Assembly (NCBI GenBank): GCA_031257595.1
Contig: JAIROH010000229.1
Coordinates: 1-5,251 of the forward strand
Length of the DNA: 5,251 nucleotides
Direction of reading: 5' to 3'
Source: Treponema sp.
GTDB taxonomy: Bacteria > Spirochaetota > Spirochaetia > Treponematales > Breznakiellaceae
Below the pieces are notes generated by a model. The model was not told the origin of the DNA. It did not search any database and saw only the letters and a program-made list of their open reading frames with translations. Made by a program: the position numbers and the translations under genes. Positions within the stretch are counted from its first letter, which is position 1; each line of letters opens with the position of its first letter. This document shows positions 5,144 to 5,251 of the stretch, piece by piece.

Positions 5144-5251
5144 ATGGATTCATTACAGAAAAATCTCAAATGGAAAGGCCGCCGGGGCCCGGTAGTGCTG
5201 GTAATTATGGACGGAGTCGGTTACGGCAAATACCGGGAAGGGGACGCCGTG
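5144..5251 (+). CDS. gpmI: 2,3-bisphosphoglycerate-independent phosphoglycerate mutase, N-terminal fragment
   Basis: Only the first 36 residues are inside the window; the frame is open to the right edge. GPVVLVIMDGVGYGKYREGD (15-34) is the start of the alkaline-phosphatase-superfamily mutase, with Asp23 of the MDG motif as the expected manganese ligand, and the following G-(Y/F)-G and GDAV segments are typical. The enzyme interconverts 3- and 2-phosphoglycerate in glycolysis through a phosphoserine intermediate. The eight to ten residues ahead of the first strand, rich in Lys and Arg, are longer than in the shortest homologues. It lies 37 bases after the phosphatase on the same strand with its own good ribosome site, so co-transcription is likely. 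The rest of the protein, including the catalytic serine, cannot be checked here. Confidence 0.82.
   Translation, partial: MDSLQKNLKWKGRRGPVVLVIMDGVGYGKYREGDAV

Noticed and set aside
1..5251. CRISPR array, tRNA or rRNA gene, complete insertion sequence
   Set aside because: No regularly spaced repeats, no cloverleaf-like or rRNA-like sequence, and no complete transposase with terminal repeats were seen on reading both strands.

Overview
The window looks like bacterial chromosome of middling GC content, with Shine-Dalgarno-led genes packed on both strands and an AT-rich, probably transferred segment at the left end. The gene content (a GpgS-type glycosyltransferase, a CBS-SpoIIE phosphatase and an iPGM of the shorter-leader type) would suit a spirochaete such as a Treponema. 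That is a guess from general resemblance, since no taxonomic marker is present.

Layout. (1) Positions 1-178 hold no complete gene, only the possible tail of a reading frame cut by the window edge. (2) 179-817 (+) is a left-handed beta-helix (hexapeptide-repeat) acyltransferase, far more AT-rich than the rest, closed by a strong hairpin terminator at 819-859. (3) 818-955 is a GC-rich block between convergent genes. It carries two hairpins and a reading frame that continues the exonuclease frame beyond its stop codon. (4) The minus strand then holds, in transcription order from 3864 down to 956, an M20-like metallopeptidase relative with altered metal-site motifs, a glucosyl-3-phosphoglycerate synthase overlapping it by a GTGA start/stop junction, a 129-base gap with back-to-back inverted repeats, and a compact DEDDh 3'-5' exonuclease. 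(5) A 75-base divergent promoter region (3865-3939) separates this from the plus-strand pair: a CBS-like/SpoIIE-type PP2C phosphatase and, 37 bases on, the start of a cofactor-independent phosphoglycerate mutase that runs off the right edge.

How the genes may work together. The glycosyltransferase uses 3-phosphoglycerate, the same metabolite that the mutase interconverts with 2-phosphoglycerate, so the two divergent units touch at one glycolytic branch point. The phosphatase is probably a signalling protein (partner-switching type) and not the sugar-phosphate phosphatase that would complete glucosylglycerate synthesis; no such enzyme is visible here. The acyltransferase probably modifies a surface sugar or similar acceptor and belongs to a neighbouring region outside the window.

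I do not see an obviously new multi-gene system. The points most worth following are the M20-like protein with degenerate metal ligands coupled to the GpgS homologue, and the 818-955 block with its in-frame extension.
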